From Shinisaurus crocodilurus (Eukaryota; Chordata; Lepidosauria; Squamata; Shinisauridae), in contig CM037880.1 in assembly GCA_021292165.1 (NCBI GenBank), positions 182,983,085 through 183,047,084 on the forward strand: a stretch of 64,000 bases of DNA, written 5' to 3'. Shown piece by piece: positions 42,907-55,090 of this stretch. The notes under the pieces are model-generated. The model did not search any database, was not told the DNA's origin, and worked only from the letters and a program-made list of their open reading frames with translations. The first letter of the stretch is position 1. The number at the start of each line of letters is the position of its first letter. The position numbers were made by a program, and so were the translations under genes.

Positions 42907-42922
42907 GGAAATAGGTTATATG

Positions 42923-44897
42923 AAGGTAGCATGAAGGTTGATCCACAGGATGAGCTTTTCCTCTGCAGATCAACACTTATGTATAAACTGATGAAGGTAT
43001 GTGGCTAGAGAACGTGGGTTCACTCTTGCAGTGTGTATTGGATTCTCTTCTGTATGTCTATGTGTCCTTTGCAAGTACATTAGAGCCTCATGTTTTCTTA
43101 CAATCTGAAAATTGCTTTTACTAGATATAAGATTTTCCATAATAAAATCAAAAGTTAACCTCCTTTTATCTAATCCAAACAAAACAAAACAAAATGAACA
43201 AGAGACAGCTATTGTTTAAATGAGGGAAATCCAGAGTGTAAAAGTTCTAACTGTGGTCATGCAAAGAACAACCTGTTCACTTCAGTTCTCCTTATGTTAT
43301 CATGCTGAAACTTTTAAGCCAAGTGCTGTGCTTTTGTACATTATTCCAAAAACTACATCAGATTGTCAGCTTGCTTGTTCACCCAAAGTTCGCTCACTGC
43401 AAACATCCTTAAAATGTTTGGTTTTTATTTTAACTGATAGGAAAGCACTGGTACAGTATCAGGGTAATATGTTTTATATCCTCTAGGTCTAGAGATATAC
43501 TTGCTGATTTAGAAAGCCAGCATTTGCTAATGGTCTCTATAAAATGGGGGGTGGGGAATCTGTTGAGAATTTCAACTGCCCTAGCTAGAACTTCCATTTA
43601 CTCACAATGCCCATGTGTTCTGTAAATCTGAAACCAAGAACAAGCGAGGTGATGCCTTATACTAGATCAAAATGTTGGAAACAAGCTTTTGGGTTAAACA
43701 GAACTCTTCTGCAGAGAAATTGGTGTTACATGGCAAGGCCAATCATTATTTATTTGATATGTGAGTTTATACCTTGAAGAGACATTGCCCACAAAGCCCA
43801 CCTCCTGTCCCCACCTAAATTTCTCTGTGCCTTCCTGTGCTTTCCTGTTTAATTACGCACAAAAGGTGAGGGGAAGGAGAGAAGCCCAAAATAATAAAGA
43901 ACCCACAGATAATGTAACCCCAAAACAATAGGCCATGAAAGAATGTGTGTATGTGTGTAAAAAACTCAACCTGGTATTTTAAAAACAAAGATATTCATCT
44001 TTGCCACCTTGGACACCAGTTTTGGTTGAAAGGCAGGCTTTAAATCTAATAAATAAATACTTGGTATTGTTTGCCACTTGTGACATGGAAAGGCTACTTC
44101 AGTTGCACAGACTCCATATGTCTATTTCAGTGAACAGACAAATCTGGGACTTAGGTCACTCTGCCACGGGCAGTCATCCAGCTTCAAGGTAGTGGTGATG
44201 AAGCTGGAACCATAACATATCCATGTTGTCTGTCCAGGGCATGGCCCTTAATAGCTGCAATTTCCCAACATTTTGGAGCTTGAGTGAGCATAGGAAGCCC
44301 TTAACACAACACACGAAACCAAAAGCTTTTTTGTTAATAGAATGTGTTTATGTTTTGACTAGGCTAATCCTAAAACTGTCTGATGGCAAACTCAAAATTG
44401 AAAATGAGGAACTCAATGGAAAAAGAAGGGAAGAAATAAATAATAAATGGATGACATACAACAATAATACAAATAATACAATAATAATAAAATAATTTCC
44501 AAAAAATCCTGTAAATAGTGTAATATAAAGTTCCAAAAAATCAACGTATTTCTCTAAAAGTATGATGCTTTGTAAATTGATTGTACTGCAGAAATGCACT
44601 CCACGTACAGGGTTTTCCCCTTCTATTCCATCTCACTGATAACCAACCATACTCACTTGCATTCTATCTCCTCCCTCCTGTAGAATCATTCTGGGCATGC
44701 CCCAGGAAAGACCTTATGAATGCCCATACGATGAAATGGGCTGGGAAAAACAATAATCTCGTTTTAAATAAACACTACAACCATGTTACAGTACTACTGG
44801 TCACCCCAGAGTATGGATCACGGGGTGCAGGAGGTACCTGGCTCTAACCCGGAGCTGCCATTTTGTATATGGCTTCAGCTGGTGGATCTTGGAGTTC
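42923..44897. other. unassigned sequence
   Basis: No exon or repeat with clear ends. At 44030-44066, GAAAGGCAGGCTTTAAATCT followed by AATAAATAAATA is a short SINE/LINE-type tail. Confidence 0.4.
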
Positions 44898-45026
44898 TAG
44901 TTAGGTTGGCCACTTACGAATTGCCAAAAAAAGAGGACACACATCATAAAAAAAGAGGACAAAAGAGGACACCAATTTGTATAACACTTACACATAGTAA
45001 TTTATAAGTAAAATGCAAATGTAGAA

Positions 45027-45260
45027 ATATTTATTTATATCCCACCTTTTTTCCTGCAAGGAACCCAAGGTGGCTTACATACTCCTCTTCCTCCTCTTCC
45101 TCCTCTCTATTTTATCCTCACAACAACCCTGTGAGGTAGGTTAAGCTGAGAGTCAGTGACTGGCCCAAAGTCACCCAGTGAGCTTCATGGCCAAGTGGGG
45201 ACTAGAACCTGGATCTCCCGAGTCCCAGTCCAACACTCTAACCATTACACCACACTGGCT
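45027..45260 (-). mobile_element. tRNA-derived SINE, full length
   Basis: On the minus strand the head AGCCAGTGTGGTGTAATGG includes an A-box region and GGTTCTAGTCC is a B-box. GTGACTTTGGGCCAGTCACT and CCTCACAGGGTTGTTGTGAG follow, then a tail with AGGTGGGATATAAATAAAT. This is the best preserved member in the window. Confidence 0.85.
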
Positions 45261-45274
45261 TTAAATTATTATTA

Positions 45275-45648
45275 TTCCCAGAGTTCCCCCTCCAAGAGAG
45301 GCTAGAAGGGTGGCTACTAGGGGAAGGACCTTCTCAGTTGTGGCACCCCATCTCTGGAATCAGCTCTCCAAGGAGGTGTACCTGGTACCTACCTTCTTTC
45401 AGGCGCCAGGTGAAGACCTTTCTATTTGCCCAATATTTTAATAGTTGATTTTATTCCTTTTATTATTGCCACTGTACCTCTGGATTGAATTTATTTTGGC
45501 GGCTTGTTTTTATCATGTTATATTTTAATATGTTTGTGTTCTTATATTGTTTTTGTTGATGTTTTTGTGTTGCTTTGTTTTGTAAACCGCCCAGGGAGCC
45601 TTTTGGTTGATGGGCGGTGAATAAATATATTAAATAAATAAATAAATA
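45275..45648 (+). mobile_element. L2-like LINE 3' end
   Basis: The first part translates as a LINE C-terminal tail (HPTLWNQLSKEVYL-like block, then FFQAR and VKTFLFAQYF around a frame change). The untranslated end has GTAAACCGCCCAGGGAGCC, GATGGGCGGTGAATAAAT and repeated AAATA. The end resembles the SINE tails at 1075-1254 and 45027-45260. Clade L2 is likely but was not tested. Confidence 0.65.
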
Positions 45649-45880
45649 TTATAATTTAAATAGAAATACAATACATCTCACCATAGTGCAGAAGACTGTG
45701 ACCGGTGACCTGTGTGCTTGCCCTGCCTGTTCGGTCTCCTGTCCAGGTGCTAACTGTGGATGGGCAACAGTTCTTACGGGTTTTTTAAAAAAAATTCTTT
45801 AAACCGGAATTGGACAGGACAGCCCTTCAAACAGTGGTGGCCACTGTTCTCTGTAAAAGAGGACAGTGGCCACCCTACTT

Positions 45881-45930
45881 CGAGGAGGAGGAGGAGAAGG
45901 AGGAGGAGGAGGAGGAGGAGGAGGAGGAGA
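45881..45930. repeat. (GAG)n microsatellite
   Basis: A run of GAG units with one GAA interruption, directly after the inverted end at 45878. The poly-arginine ORF over it is an artefact. Confidence 0.9.
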
Positions 45931-46559
45931 TCCTGCAAGCCTGAAGTCTGCTCTCATGCCCTACATGATCTCACAGTAACCAGGGCCAGGGATGAACAGA
46001 AGAAATGGTAGAGAAAGGTGAGATTGTTTTAGCATTTGCTCAGCCTCATAGTCAGGACAGCTGGCTAAGTATCCTTTTTCTAGACTTGAAGGATGTTGCT
46101 TGCACTAGTCCTGTACATGCTAGCATCTGTTCTGAAGGGTATTTCCTCACTTTCTCTTATGCTGGGAATCCACATACTCATAACCACTGGAACTGCCCCA
46201 GTTATTCAGTACAGATGTTGCAATCGGATTAGCTTCATTGATGTCATTGCAAAAATGCTGCACAATGTCTTGTGTTCTCACTGTCTAGGAGAGAAGCATT
46301 CTTGCTCAACTATATATATAGCAGATTCACCATCTTTGGGATGAGAAGGAATTTCCCTTTACAGTCAGAGTGACTATTGACCCAGAATATGACTGTTCAT
46401 TGATTCTGTTCTCAGAGGCTGGATTGGGATAAGGGATTTATTATTTTGTTAAAATCACACTATATGTGTTAATTGGCTTAGCTAGTGCCATGATGTTTCT
46501 ATTATCAGCAGCCAGCTGTACAGTGAATGATCACTGTTAATAATGTGATTGTCATAGTC
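45931..46559. other. unassigned sequence
   Basis: Nothing recognisable. Confidence 0.4.
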
Positions 46560-46671
46560 AGGACTTTCACCCCCTTTACTATCCACCATTGGAATGTGGC
46601 CCCTGGAGAGTTTCTCTGAATTTGAATTTGCCCTAGGGCTGAAAGAGGTTCACCACCCCTGGTATAGAGAG
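46560..46671 (-). repeat. hAT-like MITE family F2, half copy
   Basis: The plus strand ends GGGCTGAAAGAGGTTCACCA followed by CCCCTGG, the complement of the F2 left end. GGAATGTGGCCCCTGG matches the family body. Confidence 0.6.
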
Positions 46672-49074
46672 GGTGGTCTATGAAGAATGATTTCCTTTTG
46701 TCTATCCTGAATCTCCTGCTAACCACTGCCACTGGATGGTTCTGAGTTCTAGTGTTATGGGAGAAAAAGAACTCTATTGGGCAGACTGTGGTCTGGATTT
46801 TGTGGGAACAGATTGCTACTGTTACGTCTCCAGCATATTGCCTTTCTTTTGACCAGAGCTACCCTGAATTTGATGCCGTTCAAGGAAAGAGAATACTTCT
46901 GAAACTCTATACGTGCACACACACATGGAAAAGCATCTTTGAACAGCTTTGAAACGAGACCAGCAAAACATCTGTTGTGATTGGCTGAGAACTCCAGAGG
47001 TTCTCAATACAAACAATCTGGACAACTACTGCCTTAAATGGCTTGGCAGCATCCCACACAGCTTCATTACACAGTTCAAAGGTCCAAGCATTCTGCCATC
47101 AAAGTGTGTCCTACCAAGTGTGTCCTTATATTGTTGGCTTTTTTGTTGGCCAGGAACTTTCCTTTCCTTGATTCCTTCACTTGGTTCTTCCTTGTTCTCC
47201 TGGTCTGTAGAAAGAATTCCTGCTGGTGTTAAGAAGACCTCGGAGCTTTAGGTCATCCTACCACAAAAGCCCCCAGATGTTCCTGTCATTTATCTTATTG
47301 GTGTCTGGGAATAAAGTCTTTTAGGCGTGATTGCTGGCTTCAGGATATAGCTGCAGATCAAAAACTACTAATAGCCAGACAGTCCTATGGTGATGAAAGA
47401 AAGGCTGGCCAAATGCAATATGCAGCTGCCAACGACTTCAGAAGTTATTAAAGGAGAAAAGGGATGCAAGCGGCACTGCTGGAGCTGCAGATGGCCACTG
47501 TTCAAAACGCTACTGAGAAAAAGCTGCCATAGTGAGGCTGACTAGCTTACCTTTCCCAAGATTCTTAGGGCCAAACTACACCTTATGGTAATTGTGTTGT
47601 GTGTAGCTGAGCCCAATGTTTTTATTTACTCTTGTGTATGAGTGTGTGGCTCCGATTTGGATCAAGACCACCATGCTCTGGGAGGGGAGGTTTAAACCTT
47701 CCCCCTGTTCCCCCCACAATTCCCCCCTCCTGCAGGAAGCATTAAAAAAAAAGTAAATGAAGGCTTCCCGACTTTTTAATCCCACCCCCCACCCCCATGG
47801 TGTGTGTGTGTTTGGAATTTCAAAGAAAAACAGGTTGAGGGGCAAGGTTTAATCCTCCCCTCCTGGAACATGGGGGTCCTGATCCAAAGCAGGGCCACAG
47901 ATGCTTACCTGAGAGTAAAGAGGAGCTAAGCCTCAGGTACATGCTACGTGATTAATGTAACGTGTGGTTTGGCTCTCAAATGCAGGGGAATTCAAGAACA
48001 ACATGGCCCTCTGCTTTAGCTACGCTGATTCCAAAGTGCTCTGTAATAAGGCACCATGATGTATGCCACAATTCCACGGGAACACAGAACAGGTGGTTCT
48101 AGGCGAGGCTTTTATTGTGCAATTGTACTGCAGCATTCACGGAATTTTGCAGAGGCCTCAGACAACAGCATCTTCTATTTGTAGCCCTCCTGTGTTTTCC
48201 CACCACTTCTTCTGTTTCTTTTCCTTACCTGGAAAAAAAAATCAGTTAAGGAAGATAAGACAGAATAGCTTCACAATGCCTTTTGATTGCTAGCACTAGA
48301 AGCCCTCTGTCAAGAAGCCCCCCAAAAGTGCAGAAACATGGCAGTACAAGAGACTATGCCAAACTTTCCAGCTGTACCTATTTAATATTTATTTATCGGC
48401 ATTCAAATGCACTCTGCCTATGTACTTGCTATGAATATTGGGTAAAGGGTTATAGTGCTTCAGAATCTCAGCTTCAATTTAAAAACAAAACCAGGCAAGT
48501 TTCTAGCCTTTATGATGGGAAGGACAGGCATTGCCCACACACTTTCAAGCCTGCTCAAATCTCAAAGCTAAAGGGTTGGCTGAATAAGATCTCTAGGGGT
48601 TGAGGACAGAGATGCACACAGTCTCTTGCCTTGTGGCTTGAAACTCTGAAATAATTAATGCAATTTTTTGTAAAACAAACAATTTCCCACCATTACTCCA
48701 TGTTTACTCTTCTCCATGATTACTCTTAATTTGTGTAATTGAATCAGATGGCAGAATTCAGATTTTGTTGGCAAAAAATTTGGACTGGCTTCGTACTGAA
48801 ATGTATTATTTTTTACAGCACAGGATACACACAGCCTAGCCCAATAGCAAAAGACTGTCAAGAGAAGGTGAGGCCAGCCTCCATAGAGAGACTCAGACAG
48901 TTCCTGGAGGAGATACCCACTCCTCTCTGAGCTCTCCCTTAGGCAGGGGTTGTCAACTTCCTTGTTGGTCCTGCTCCTGTGTCTCTAAAAGCAGCTAGAG
49001 ATGCATACTTTTAGCAGGGGAGGCATTTGCCTCCACTGTATATCCATGCTATGAAAAGGCTGCTAGGCTGTGGA
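46672..49074. other. unassigned sequence
   Basis: No repeat ends or exon motifs. A short TTTAATATTTATTTATC at about 48380 may be a SINE tail on the minus strand. Confidence 0.4.
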
Positions 49075-49076
49075 TA

Positions 49077-49125
<49 letters not shown>
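49075..49125. repeat. (ATC)n microsatellite
   Basis: About 16 uninterrupted CAT/ATC units. Confidence 0.95.
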
Positions 49126-49351
49126 TTATTTGTTTGCTTATTTCTACTAATCCTAAATTTTTGTTAAAGCACACACACAGTAAAAACACAGTATAAGAAG
49201 TTGGTAGCCTTACATTGGACTACAAGGCTGACCACAATTTCACCTCTTCTCCCAATCAATATAATACAAGAATTTGTGCCATATCTTCCAGCGGTACTTC
49301 TTTAATGTTTACTTAATAGTTTTTTAAAGCCACACTGTCTACTTTCTCACA

Positions 49352-49678
49352 ATGACTGGGTTCAGACTACATGATAACCCTCACTCAAGCGTTGAGTGTG
49401 GGTTGTCATTGAACTGTGGGTTGTTGTTGAAACGTGGGTTATTGTATTGTCTAAACTCAGCCGAGATAACAAACGATGGTGAACAACCCACAGTTCACAA
49501 CCCAGCAACAAACCATGGGTTCTCTTCGTGGGTTGTTTGTGGTTAACTAGCCTTGGCCTGTTAGCGCAGCTGGGTTCAGACAACATGATAACCCACATTT
49601 CAGCAACAACCCACGGTTCAACAACAACAACCCACACTCAACCCTTGAACGTGGGTTATTGTGTTGTCTGAACCCAGT
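49352..49678. mobile_element. nested palindromic MITE
   Basis: The outer ends TGACTGGGTTCAGACTACAT and GTCTGAACCCAGTCA are inverted. The left half (49352-49462) and right half (49568-49678) are reverse complements of each other, and each half is also internally palindromic (ATGATAACCC against GGGTTATTGT). The repeated units CAACCCAC/GTGGGTTG fill both. No exact target duplication could be assigned. Confidence 0.75.
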
Positions 49679-51089
49679 CAATGAGTATCAGTGGCATGTT
49701 GATTCTAAATTGGAATGTAATACTGGCACATGTCCAGATCTACGCCTGATAGAACACCAGCTTTCTTATGGTGCTAGCTCTAAAATGTTGCTTCTATGTA
49801 CTTTTCAAAACAGGAGCATTGGATTGATTATTTATTACAAAGGACTGATGGAAGTACTCATTTCTTAGGGGTTCCCCTGAAATTATTAACACTCCCAAGA
49901 TCCTGCAACATTTTGATGCTGTTCTCTCTTTGTTGCAGAGAACAATCAAAGCACTGTGGCCATCATCTTAGCCATCAGGAAAAACCAAAACTAAACATAC
50001 CCCACAAAACTAGGTTTCAGTTTGAGGCTGGAATGAATTGTGGTGAATGTGGATCACACCAATGAAATAAACAACTAATAAAAGCAGAAGTTTTATTCTG
50101 GGAAACCATCTGAAAGGTGGCCTTTGTGACATTCCCAGTGTTCATTTGGGAGGATGCAATAATGCTAAATACTGCAAACACTCAAATCCGGAGAGGTCAG
50201 AGGAGGCACAATATTTTGGAAAGGGTGGTGGCTTCCAGGTAGGTTGGCAGGAAAGCAGAGCCAACATGCTGGACAGTCATTGCTCAGCCACAAGAACATG
50301 CTGGGAGGAGATGACTTTGTTTCTTTTTGTGGGCTGTGAGGTTTTAAAGCTCCTTTAGTGTTTCTGCCAGAGCCACAAGTTCTGATTCTCTAAACCCAAA
50401 GACTTCACCAAGGAATGGCCCATACACTTCCAATTTGCAGTACTTCTTCTTTTTCTTTTTGCAAAAAATAGAAATTAGCATTAAACATTTTCCAAATCCC
50501 ACATTTCTTCTCCACCCAGCCCACCCACATTTCACTGCTGTCCTCATTCTCCTTTGTGCTTTCCAACAATGGTTTCTGTTTTCCTCCTCTTACAGAGTTT
50601 TCTTCAGTATCTGATTTGACTCTGGAAGCGATGGTCATAACCTACTATAATTTATTTATTTATTACATGATTATATAATCTATTCTACTCCTAGGCTCTT
50701 GTCTAGTCGTAGTTAAAAGTGTTACATTTCACTAACTGGTCCAGGGGGAGATGCCCTTCTCATTTGCATCTCCAGCATCCAGTAAATTGTAAAAAAGATG
50801 CACATCCTCATCCACAGTAAAATCAGCAGCCATAATTGTTATGCACATGAAACTTCTTTGTTGGCTCAGGGCACTGGTGTGCAACAAGCTTTACAGCATA
50901 TCTTGATAATCTTACAACTTCCCTGTGAAGCAAGTTTTATTTAGTCATACTTTATAAGTGAGTATTGATGCTTCCTGAAAGCCCCACCATAGGGGTACTT
51001 TATGGATCACAAACCCATGTCTAAATCCAGTATTCCATATAATGGATTATGCCAAATGTTTACTTTTCCTTTTCTAGCCAAATGTTAAC
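49679..51089. other. unassigned sequence
   Basis: A TTTATTTATTTATTA stretch at about 50650 may be the tail of a minus-strand retroposon. No exon was identified. Confidence 0.4.
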
Positions 51090-51157
51090 CATATTTACTT
51101 CAAAGTAACTCCTGTTAAATTCAGCAGGAGTTTCTTCAGGTAAATATGCTTAGGTCC
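51090..51157. repeat. short palindromic repeat family copy, diverged
   Basis: TTTACTTCAAAGTAACTCC and CAGGAGTTTCTTCAGGTAAA with TATGCTTAGG. Confidence 0.5.
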
Positions 51158-51508
51158 TTGACTCATAACTAAATATTTTTGCTAGTCAAGCAATGGCAAT
51201 TGGAGATCTAGAACTTTCCTGACTCAAATAAATAATATTTCCTGTTCCTCATGCATTGGTTTTTTTGTTTTTTAAAAAAATACCTTTCTAAATTGGAGCC
51301 ATATATTCATCAGAGATCTTGGTATGGAAATCCACATCTCTGCTGTAAAAGCTGCAAAATGGCAGAGGAAGAGGCAATCTGGAGTAGAAAAATAGCATGC
51401 AAGAGGGGGTGCTTATCCCTTCTGCCATCCTCTGCCTTTCCCCTACAACCCCCTCCCTTCTGCTGCTTTTCCATGATGTTGCAAACATGTGTCTAGAACC
51501 CTAGATGT
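51158..51508. other. unassigned sequence
   Basis: No supported feature. Confidence 0.4.
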
Positions 51509-51812
51509 GGGAACGCCAAACTTTTTGGGTGGGTGGGCACATTTGGAATTTTGAGAGCACGTTGTGGGTGCTTTCACAAAATGGCTGCCATGGGGGAAGG
51601 GCTTTCCCATTCATAAAATGGCTACCATGGTGGGCATGGCGAGTCACAAATCATTCATTTCCCAGAAGGCAAAGTGGTGAGACTAAAAGAAAAGTAACTT
51701 GGCCAAGAACCTAAGTATAAGGCAGAGGTGGGGGTCTAAGCTCCAAACCCCAAAACCACTCTTTGGAACCCAAATAAAGATAGCGCTGGAGGGCAGCACT
51801 TCCCTTTGCAGC
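51509..51812 (+). repeat. interspersed repeat R, copy 2
   Basis: GGGCACATTTGGAATTTTGA, TTTCACAAAATGGCTGCCAT, GGGCATGGCGAGTCAC and AAGTAACTTGGCCAAGAACC repeat the order of the copy at 21925-22240. Confidence 0.75.
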
Positions 51813-52109
51813 ATGCCAGCCTCCCAGTTTATTTATTTTTTAAAAAAAAATCTTTAAAAATAAAATTAAAACCAGGAGGGTACGGAGCCTGGTGGCTCCA
51901 CATTGGAGACTCCATCCTTAGATTGTGCAACTGTGGCTGGAAGAAGAGCAGTGCAGGGGAAACGCTCTAGACAGAGAAGTGTTAAGCTACTCCTCCTCCT
52001 GTCCTAGCTTCTGTCCTGAAACAGAAGCGGTGCCCCCACACTACTGTGCAGCTTTTCAGCGGAGACCTAGGGGTGCAGACCTGTGTGTCCACCAAACATT
52101 ACAGTCTTC
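51813..52109. other. unassigned sequence
   Basis: Possibly more of the LINE whose C terminus follows, but not recognisable. Confidence 0.3.
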
Positions 52110-52458
52110 AATGCTCTATTGCAGGTTATTCCCAACTCAAGGATGGAAAGTGGAATATCGGTGGTCATAAAAGGTTTAAAGATGTTCTTAAGGCTAATCT
52201 AAAAAAATGCAATATAAACATTGAGAACTGGGAAGCTCTGGCCCATAAATGATCTAACTGGAGGTTGGCCTTTCACAAAGGTTCTATGGACTTTGAAGAA
52301 GCCCGAGTGCAAGGTGAAAGGGAGAAACGCGCTAAGCAAAAAGCACGTCAAACGAATCCTTTACAGGACCATCTTCCATCTGGTAACCTGTGTCCTCACT
52401 GTGAGAAGCTGCGTGGATCTAGAATTGGCCTCCACAGTCACTTACAGACCCATCGCTA
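52110..52458 (+). pseudogene. LINE C-terminal tail with a C2H2 finger
   Basis: In one frame the sequence gives KRFKDVLKANLKKCNINIEN, then WEALAHK, a TGA at about 52250, SNWRLAFHKGSMDFEE and, at the end, CPHCEKLRGSRIGLHSHLQT followed by HR and a stop. The last block is a C-x2-C-x12-H-x3-H finger. This arrangement (RFKD...NL...W..A.DR..WR...C2H2) is a known C-terminal signature of a group of animal non-LTR retrotransposons. I do not assign the clade. The single TGA lies where arginine is expected, consistent with CpG decay of CGA. There is no reverse transcriptase upstream. Confidence 0.65.
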
Positions 52459-52574
52459 GAGTCCACACAATTTTTTAGAATTTCCTCCTTTTATAATTTT
52501 CCTTTTGTAATTTTATCCTGGAAGACAATCTTACTCGGTCACGAGTGATCACCTACTATTGCAGGTTAGTTCTC

Positions 52575-52740
52575 AGAAGTAGATCACATGCTTTGCATGT
52601 AGAAGGCATCTCCACTTAAAAAAGGATGTCAGGTAGCACAGTGAGGAAAGAGCCCCCTGCCAGATGCCCCCTGGAGCACTAACTGGCAAGAGTAGATGGT
52701 ACTGGACTGATTCATTATAAGGCAGCCTCATATGTTCTAC
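52575..52740 (+). mobile_element. tRNA-derived SINE (T2), decayed head
   Basis: TGCTTTGCATGTAGAAGGCA, AACTGGCAAGAGTAGATGGT and TTATAAGGCAGCCTCATATG follow the T2 order seen at 16755. The A-box head is lost. Confidence 0.7.
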
Positions 52741-54068
52741 GTCTCTGAGGCCAAACTATTTGCAAAGGTTTTTCGCTCACTTTATGTGCAAAAGGAGAAA
52801 TGAATCTTAAAATAAGTTACCAGCAATTTTAATGGATGGTTCTTTGGATGTTCATTTCCTTGCTTTCTTGTTCCTCTGCCCACAATGTAAGCATACCCAA
52901 AATCTTATGATACTAGCTCGATTCTTTACAGCACGTCACGGGTCTCCACACCTAAAGATATTACTACCATCAATAAAAGAAACCTAGTCTCCTCTTGCAG
53001 CAGAACTTGTTTATCCTTTTAACAGGGCCATGCCAACAGTTAGCAAAAGCCACACACACACACACACACACACACCTGTACACATGTTGGAACTCAGATG
53101 TCATCCTAAAGTTTGTAAATGGTCAATGCTTCATTTTCATGAAAAACAACAACAAAAAAAGTTGCCCCACCCATCCACCTAAGACTTTGGCTTCCTCTCC
53201 ACTTCTCTTTCTGCTATTCATTAAAGTGAAGATACTGCCAAATGTGACTTTGAAAGATGTAATGCAGATCTTCACTGGAGGCTTATTTATGGAAGAACCA
53301 GATTCACAAAGTGTCACTATTTTTATGAGCTTGGAAAAAATGAAAGAGTTTTTTTTTTTTTGTTATGGCTTACAAGATAGAAAAGCAGCAAAATCCTCAT
53401 CTGCTATGTAGGATATAGAAGTTGTCAACATTGAGGAGACGAGAAAGTCTTGCATTACTGAGCTAAATAGTACTTTGTCCTCAGAGGGCTTGAGAATACA
53501 ATCTTCCCACCGCTAGGTAATATGGCCAATGGAAAGTGAACTGTGTATATGTGGTCTGTTTTACATATCGTATGTTTATCAGTCACACATATGTCATTTT
53601 ATGTTATACTAGTGAAACACCTGTAATTGTGATAAGTGGGTGATAGAGATCCTGTAAATTACAAGGATCTTCTTTCAGGGTCCCTGTCAGTGGAGACCTC
53701 AGAAGGAGCTAAGAAAGGTTTTTATCCCTTCCTGGGATAGTGTTCTCAAGTGTGGCAGAACTCGACAGGAGCCATGGGAAATTGAGCTGGGCCTCTATCT
53801 GTACAGTCCTACCCTGGGTTCAATTGATTTTTATACAGAAGGTTCTGATTTGAAGTTCTGTTTAATGTACCCCCAGGGTTTCCCATTAGATGGAGGCCCC
53901 CTTATGCCTCCACAGCTGTAGTCATGTAGGTCCCTTTTCCTGAACACTGAATGCACAGATGTTGGGAACTATGGTCAGCGGCGGGCATGCCAAAGTCGGA
54001 GATGGGCACTTCTGCCTCACTGTTCAGTAAACTCATGTGTAAATTATGGAACTGCCCTATTGTATCGT
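52741..54068. other. unassigned sequence with an (AC)n run
   Basis: An (AC)n microsatellite lies at 53049-53073 and a T-run at 53349-53361. No exon was identified. Confidence 0.45.
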
Positions 54069-54175
54069 AGGGTGGCAGCTGGCCTACTTTACAAAGGACA
54101 GTCCTCTGTTTGAAGAGCTGTCAGAGGAAACTCCTGTATTTGAAGGGCTGCCCAGTCCAAGTCTGGTTTAAAGAT
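54069..54175. repeat. fragment of the GGTGGCCAC DNA repeat
   Basis: TAGGGTGGCAGCTGGCCTAC with ACAAAGGACAGTCCTC matches the end of the element at 44898-45878. Confidence 0.45.
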
Positions 54176-55001
54176 AGAGAACCACAAGAAGGGAAATTGG
54201 CGGCCTTGAGGTTGCCTACCAACAGTTGGCACCTGGGCAGAAGGCTGAGCGGGCACATAGATCACCCGATCTGCCTTTCCTACGGTGAGAGGAATTGAAT
54301 TTCTGTTTAAATTATAGTTATTATTTCTAAATTTGGATCTATACATATAAACTAGCATATGCAAATGTTATGCAAATTGGTGTCCCCTTTGTCCTTTTGG
54401 GATTTTTCCTCCTTTTTGGCAATATGTAAGTAGCCACTTTATGTATCAGTCATTTTTAGATTATGAACCTTGCAATTGTAGGCAGCTTACAAACAAACAA
54501 AAAAGATGATGCTGATGACACTGAGAATAACTTCTGAATACCAGTGAATGTGGATTCTTGAACGCACAGGAAGTTATCGATGTGCAGCTGTGTGCCCCAT
54601 GAACTCTCCTCCCTTTCACTGCCCAGGCCATTTCTTCCACTCTTCTGCCAACTCTCTGTTGGGACAGGGCAACATGACCGCAGAGGTCACCGTGTTGCCA
54701 GCACACAGCACCTCTGCAGATTGTTAGTAAAGAACAGAACACCTTTGCTGCAACTCATCTTTGTGACTCCTGGCTCAAACACAATGTGTGGATCAAATGG
54801 TCTATGAGGTAAATGAAACTGCTATTATCTAAGGCCAACAAATCTTAGTAACTTGGCTATAAATAGCAAGCATTGCTGTTTTTCTGGCATGACTGTTCTT
54901 GGTGATTTAATTGTAGAAATGGAAAGGTCATCTTGAGTTAAAAAGAGAGTGGGTTGGTCTTCTTTGATGACCATCCTAAACCAATGGACTGAGCAAATTA
55001 G
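54176..55001. other. unassigned sequence
   Basis: No supported feature. Confidence 0.4.
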
Positions 55002-55090
55002 GCTGCAATCCTGTACACACTTACATGGAAGTAAACTCCATTGAACCCAATGGAGCTTATTTTTGAGTAGACACATATAGGATTGCACTG
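55002..55090. repeat. short palindromic repeat, well preserved
   Basis: GCTGCAATCCTGTACACACT and GGAAGTAAACTCCATTGAAC face CCAATGGAGCTTATTTTTGA and CATATAGGATTGCACTG. This copy shows both arms clearly. Confidence 0.75.

Larger units (their letters stand above)
44898..45878. repeat. DNA repeat with GGTGGCCAC ends, split by SINE and LINE
   Basis: The left end TAGTTAGGTTGGCCAC (44898-44913) and right end GTGGCCACCCTAC (45866-45878) are inverted. AAAGAGGACA motifs occur next to both ends. The middle is filled by the SINE at 45027 and the LINE tail at 45275. A fragment of the same family is at 54069-54175. Confidence 0.55.

Noticed and set aside
45760..46011. Arginine-rich 83-codon ORF
   Set aside because: The arginine run is translation of the (GAG)n microsatellite.
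52995..53411. 138-codon ORF as an exon
   Set aside because: It contains translated (AC)n and T-run sequence and no recognisable motif.
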